A stretch of DNA of 11,163 nucleotides from Verrucomicrobiota bacterium (GTDB taxonomy: Bacteria; Verrucomicrobiota; Verrucomicrobiia; Limisphaerales; UBA1096), in contig DQOE01000128.1 of NCBI GenBank assembly GCA_015658765.1, positions 1 through 11,163 of the forward strand. Reading direction: 5' to 3'. Of the stretch, positions 7,778 to 11,163 are shown in pieces. Made by a program: the position numbers and the translations under genes. The notes under the pieces are model-generated. The model ran no database searches and was not told where the DNA came from. It saw only the letters and a program-made list of their open reading frames with translations. Numbering within the stretch: position 1 is the first letter of the stretch; every line of letters begins with the position of its first letter.

Positions 7778-7818
7778 CCACCGGATGTTTTTTTGAAAAG
7801 CCACTATAGATCGCCGGG

Positions 7819-9984
7819 TTAATTAACCTCCACCGAGCGGGCCTCGCGGATTGACTCGAGCACGGCGAACGTCAACCGCATGCTTTGCCGCGCCTCGACG
7901 TACGACAGCGGATGATCCGCCTCGCCGCGCAAAAACGTCAGCCACGCAGCCATCTGCTCGGCATGGCCCTTCGAGCCGTACTTGAACTTTTTGCGCGTGT
8001 TGCGCTGGTGAATTGTGAGCGACTGGAAGTTGGTGATGTCCGCCACGATGCCGGCGCCGTAAACCGTGCAGTGCTCCTTGGGATAGGTCGTGTCGCCCTC
8101 GGCGGAATAAATCAACTGGCCGCTCGAGCCGTCGGCAAACTCGACCTGCGCCGTGACGCTGTCCGGCAGCGGCAGCGCCCCCCCGGCCGGCCAGGTGGTT
8201 TGCGCCGTGACGCGCACGGGGCGCGAGCCGAACAGGAAGCAGAAGTAGTCGAGGAAGTGGCAGCCCTCGCTGATGACGCGCCCGCCGCTCTCGTCTTGAT
8301 TGGCGTACCAGTGGCCGGCATCGAGCTTGCCTGCGAACACGCGGTAACTGGCCGACTTCGGGCCGGGAACACGGTCGAGCTCGCGCTTCAACTCGACGCT
8401 CGCCGGGGCGAAGCGGCGGTTGAACCCTACCTGCACACTCTGCGGATGCTCCGCAATCGCCGCATCAATTTCGGCAAGCTCGGCGCGCGAAAGACAAAGC
8501 GGTTTCTCGACGAACACATGCCGCCCCGACTTGAGCGCGGCCATCACCATCGGCGCGTGCAGATGGTTGCGCGTACCGATCAGCACCGCGCCGGCGCCCG
8601 CCTGGCCAAGCGCGGCCCCGGGGTCGGTCGCCGCCTCGGCGAAGCCAAACTTATCGCGCACGTGATTCGCGCTGAGCGCGGTGTTGTTGACGATCGTGCC
8701 AAGCGGAATCCTGCCCTTGAGGCTCGGCAGCAACATCGTCCGGGCGAAGTTGCCCGCGCCGATCACGTCGAGTTGCTCCACCGGCTTGTCCAAGCGCTGG
8801 GCCGACGGGATGTCGCTTGGCTCGGCGTTGGGTTTGAGCGCTGGTTGGCCCGGCGCGTCGTCCGGTTCGCCGTACTCCATCACCACGCCGACGTCGCTCG
8901 AGGAGCCGTCCCCGAGCGCCTCGTACACCAGCAGCGCGTCGTCGAATTTCACGCGCCGGGTGGTGATCGCGCCGAGGTCGAGTTCGCCCGTGCCCAGCAA
9001 ATGCAAACAGGCCTGAAAGTTGCGCTGCTCGGTCCAGCGCACGTAGCCGATCGGGTAATCCGCGCCGCCCCACTCGTACGACGGATCGTACCGGCCCGGG
9101 CCGTACGAGCGCGAAAAACGCACGTCGAGTTCCTTGTTGGCAAAGATGCGCCACGGCAGCTCGATCTTCGTGATGCCGACATCGACCAAGCGGCCGCGGT
9201 CGCGCAACGCGTCGGCGCACTGCTCGATCGGTGCATTGCTGTCTGTACCGACACAGACCACCGCGGCGTCGACGCCGTGGCCGTCGGTCCACTCGCGAAC
9301 CTCGTTCTGCAAATCCTGCGACGACGAGATTACCACCCGCTCGGCACCCATCGCGGACGCGTGCTCGCGGCGAGACTCGTCGAGGTCCACCGCCATGACG
9401 CGCGCGCCGTTTGCCTTAAGCAGGCCGGTAACCAGCAGGCCGACCAGCCCCTGCCCCATCACCAGCACACGGTCGCCAAGCCGCGGCTCGGTCTGGCGCA
9501 CCGCCTGCATCGCGATGGAGAGCAGCGTCGTGTAGGCCGCCTGCCACATCGGCACTTGCTCCGGCACCCTGGCCACGAGCATGTCCGGCACGGCGATGTA
9601 CTCGGCGTGGAACGCGCACTCGGCGCCGCCGCACGCCACGCGGTCGCCGACGCGAAAACGGGAGTTGCCTTCATCCACCGCCTCGACAATCCCGGCCGCG
9701 CTGTAGCCGAGCGGCGTCGGCGACGAGAGCCGGTTGCGCACTTTTTCGTAGGCGGACTTCCAGCCGATGTTCCTCGCGGTATCGATCACCTTGCGAACCT
9801 GATCCGGCCGGGCCTTGGCTTTTTGAAGCAGATTCATCTTGGCCTGCTCGACCTTCATTTTCTCAGTGCCGATCGAGATGACGGAGTGTGTCGTGCGCAC
9901 CAGCACCCCGCCCGGCGGCGGGACGGGGCGCGGCACCTCCTGCAGTTCCAGCCGTCCGTCTTGATATTGGGCAATCTGTTTCAA
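7819..9984 (-). CDS. Bi-domain oxidoreductase: zinc-type alcohol dehydrogenase fused to Gfo/Idh/MocA dehydrogenase
   Basis: The 721-residue product is a fusion of two NAD(P)-dependent domains. Residues 1 to about 370 form a medium-chain dehydrogenase: GYSAAGIVEAV (93-103), RVGDRVACGG (111-120), a Rossmann motif in VLVMGQGLVGLL (173-184), and DGHGVDAAVVCVG. After a Pro-rich linker (about 372-400), residues 404-721 form a Gfo/Idh/MocA domain: VIGAGNFARTML (407-418), the EKP signature at 493-495, and GGRVISEGCHFLDY (567-580) with the likely catalytic His576. Such fusions are annotated in genomes as bi-domain oxidoreductases and often lie in surface-polysaccharide clusters, suggesting nucleotide-sugar or sugar-acid chemistry; the substrate here is unknown and no glycosyltransferase is nearby. 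LGQAG (459-463) is encoded by a palindrome copy. ATG 9984 has no Shine-Dalgarno sequence. Confidence 0.93.
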   Translation of the reverse strand: MKQIAQYQDGRLELQEVPRPVPPPGGVLVRTTHSVISIGTEKMKVEQAKMNLLQKAKARPDQVRKVIDTARNIGWKSAYEKVRNRLSSPTPLGYSAAGIVEAVDEGNSRFRVGDRVACGGAECAFHAEYIAVPDMLVARVPEQVPMWQAAYTTLLSIAMQAVRQTEPRLGDRVLVMGQGLVGLLVTGLLKANGARVMAVDLDESRREHASAMGAERVVISSSQDLQNEVREWTDGHGVDAAVVCVGTDSNAPIEQCADALRDRGRLVDVGITKIELPWRIFANKELDVRFSRSYGPGRYDPSYEWGGADYPIGYVRWTEQRNFQACLHLLGTGELDLGAITTRRVKFDDALLVYEALGDGSSSDVGVVMEYGEPDDAPGQPALKPNAEPSDIPSAQRLDKPVEQLDVIGAGNFARTMLLPSLKGRIPLGTIVNNTALSANHVRDKFGFAEAATDPGAALGQAGAGAVLIGTRNHLHAPMVMAALKSGRHVFVEKPLCLSRAELAEIDAAIAEHPQSVQVGFNRRFAPASVELKRELDRVPGPKSASYRVFAGKLDAGHWYANQDESGGRVISEGCHFLDYFCFLFGSRPVRVTAQTTWPAGGALPLPDSVTAQVEFADGSSGQLIYSAEGDTTYPKEHCTVYGAGIVADITNFQSLTIHQRNTRKKFKYGSKGHAEQMAAWLTFLRGEADHPLSYVEARQSMRLTFAVLESIREARSVEVN
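8599..8612. repeat. Dispersed palindrome, one mismatch, inside the bi-domain gene
   Basis: CGCCTGGCCAAGCG has one mismatch to the 14-bp palindrome and reads ALGQA on the coding strand, in the linker after the first beta strands of the Gfo/Idh/MocA domain. Confidence 0.75.
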
Positions 9985-10036
9985 CGCGCGAAAAAGTTAG
10001 CATGCGCCACCAATGGCGTCACCGTAAAGTGACACG

Positions 10037-11163
10037 CTACTTGGTTTTGTGTTCGAGAATTTTTCCGTTGGGCGTGAGGGTGATTTCGCTCAGGCCGGCG
10101 GGGAGCGATGTGCGCGTGGTTTTGCCACTTGGCCAACGGACCTCGATGAGGGACGGCGGCTTGGGCGTCGCCAAGACCTTGGCCAAGCCGTCCTGCGACC
10201 CGTAGCCGCTGCCCAGTTGCCACTCGCGCCACGTGCCGCTGGTGGCGTCCGGCGCCTGCCCAAAGTGCAGCCGGGCCGCCGAGCCGATCGCGTCCGGGTT
10301 CAGCCTGCCACCAACGAGGCGCACGCGCAGGCCCGGCTTGGCTTTGTTGTTTCGGAACAACCGAGTGCGCCCGCCGCTTTGCGTGACGACGAGGTCTAGC
10401 CGCCCGTCGGCGTCGTAGTCGGCCAGGGCGCAGGCGCGTTGGTCGCCGTACATTTTCAACCCGGCCTCGTCGCCTTTCACCGGCGTGAAGTTCGCCTCGC
10501 CAAGCCCGCGCAGCCACAGGCCGCGGCCAGCGTCGAGTCGGTCGGCGTCGGTCGGGAACGCGGCGAAGTTCTGTGCGAGGAACAGATCGTCGATGCCGTC
10601 GCCGTCTAGGTCGCCCACCGACACGCCGAACGCCGGCGACAACTGCGCCTCCGGTGGCAGCGGCTTCGGCTCGAAGCCTTCCTTGCGATTGAGGAATACC
10701 ATTGATTGCAACACCGCAGCCGTGACTGAGTGCGCAGCGGCGGGATGATAGTCCATCAACTTCAGCACGCCGGCCTCGGCGTATTCGCGGTGAGACTGAA
10801 ACACACCGCGCAAGCCGGCGTAGCCGCGAAACAGCGACGGCAGATCGCGGGTCGGCAGGTACTGTTTCAGCCGGTCATCCCACGCGGCGAGGATGAGCGA
10901 CGTCGGCACGCTGGAGTCGGTGAAATGATAGTAGAGGCGCGGCGGGTTGATGAGGCTCGGGCTCAGCGACGAGTTGAGCCCCCAGTTGGTGGCGACGATG
11001 TCGGTGCGCCCGTCGCCGTCGAAGTCGCCGGTGGCCACGCCCTGCCAAAGGCCGGTCAACCCGCCCAGGCCAAGCGACTCGGTCGCCTCGCTGAATTTGC
11101 CCTGCTGGTTTTTGAACACACGCACCGGCCCCCACTCGGTCGCGACGATCAACTCGGGAAAAC
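10037..11163 (-). CDS. CRTAC-type FG-GAP/VCBS repeat protein with ASPIC/UnbV domain, 5' end outside the window
   Basis: The frame stays open to the right edge (FPELIVATEWGPV), so the start lies outside the window and at least 374 residues are present. Numbering from L11152 as 1, calcium-binding-type FG-GAP/VCBS loops appear at GDFDGDGRTDIVATNWG (42-58), VGDLDGDGIDDLFLAQN (179-195) and ADYDADGRLDLVVTQSGG (244-261). The C-terminal ASPIC/UnbV domain spans about 278-364, with GSAARLHFG, SGYGSQ and IEVRWPSGKTTRTSLPAGLSEI. Repeats of this kind form beta-propeller-like exported proteins, common in Planctomycetes and Verrucomicrobia and found in CRTAC1-like extracellular proteins. A signal peptide would lie outside the window. 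The role is unknown, perhaps surface binding or extracellular polymer use. The bi-domain gene starts 52 bp further on in the same direction and may be co-transcribed. Confidence 0.92.
   Translation of the reverse strand, partial: FPELIVATEWGPVRVFKNQQGKFSEATESLGLGGLTGLWQGVATGDFDGDGRTDIVATNWGLNSSLSPSLINPPRLYYHFTDSSVPTSLILAAWDDRLKQYLPTRDLPSLFRGYAGLRGVFQSHREYAEAGVLKLMDYHPAAAHSVTAAVLQSMVFLNRKEGFEPKPLPPEAQLSPAFGVSVGDLDGDGIDDLFLAQNFAAFPTDADRLDAGRGLWLRGLGEANFTPVKGDEAGLKMYGDQRACALADYDADGRLDLVVTQSGGRTRLFRNNKAKPGLRVRLVGGRLNPDAIGSAARLHFGQAPDATSGTWREWQLGSGYGSQDGLAKVLATPKPPSLIEVRWPSGKTTRTSLPAGLSEITLTPNGKILEHKTK
10177..10187. repeat. Dispersed palindrome core inside the CRTAC-type gene
   Basis: CCTTGGCCAAG contains the 8-bp core TTGGCCAA and reads GLAKV on the coding strand. 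Another core copy (10129-10136) lies about 50 bp away and forms part of the WPSG codons of the ASPIC domain. Confidence 0.65.

Noticed and set aside
7885..10032. A 715-codon plus-strand open frame opposite the bi-domain oxidoreductase
   Set aside because: The translation is rich in Arg, Ala and His with no family motifs, and it mirrors a gene with clear domains on the other strand. High G+C at third positions commonly creates such antisense frames.
10004..10033. Terminator between the CRTAC-type and bi-domain genes
   Set aside because: Short stems (GTCAC/GTGAC and GCC/GGC) are present, but there is no T-run after them on the minus strand and the stems are only about 5 bp, so support is too weak.
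11150..11152. TTG at 11152 as the start of the CRTAC-type protein
   Set aside because: The frame continues to the window edge with more family-like residues, and no signal peptide follows this TTG, so the true start is outside.

Overview
This GC-rich window (about 62-65% G+C by eye, with one AT-richer patch near 2,590-3,240) looks like the chromosome of a PVC-superphylum bacterium, most likely Verrucomicrobiota or Planctomycetota. The reasons are a PSD1/planctomycete-cytochrome-C (DUF1549) protein, a CRTAC-type FG-GAP/ASPIC-UnbV protein, a two-domain alcohol-dehydrogenase/Gfo-Idh-MocA fusion, a short NfeD plus FloA pair, and no convincing Shine-Dalgarno sequence at any start. No phage, transposase, CRISPR array or defence gene is visible.

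Layout. 1-1,211 (minus): 5' part of an exported PSD1 cytochrome-type protein that runs off the left edge. 1,379-1,453 (minus): tRNA-Lys(UUU) with encoded CCA and a palindrome/T-run terminator. 1,576-2,568 (plus): aldo/keto reductase. 2,652-4,781 (plus): a compact set of short NfeD, flotillin-like FloA and a small membrane-anchored protein of unknown function. 4,782-4,917: convergent intergenic region with inverted repeats. 7,625-4,918 (minus): tightly packed operon DUF2007 - FAD-linked glycolate/lactate-type oxidase - RNase HII - YraN. 7,626-7,818: intergenic cluster of stem-loop repeats. 9,984-7,819 (minus): bi-domain oxidoreductase. 11,163-10,037 (minus): CRTAC-type protein, whose start lies beyond the right edge.

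How the genes relate. NfeD and FloA form a known membrane-microdomain pair, and the third gene is a candidate partner. The DUF2007-oxidase-rnhB-yraN genes are joined by 4-bp, 2-bp and about 23-bp junctions and are probably translationally coupled, but RNase HII and YraN have no obvious metabolic link to the oxidase. The remaining genes are single units of peripheral or exported metabolism.

The most striking feature is not a gene. A perfect palindrome, CCGCTTGGCCAAGCGG (core CTTGGCCAAG), recurs with degenerate copies across the whole window, both inside genes and between them. Within genes it is read in all three frames (LGQA, RLAK, WPSG), so it behaves as a DNA-level repeated element comparable in style to the cyanobacterial HIP1 octamer. 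One copy serves as the apparent terminator of the tRNA. A second, longer repeat of 47 bp occurs twice in opposite orientation, in two intergenic regions.
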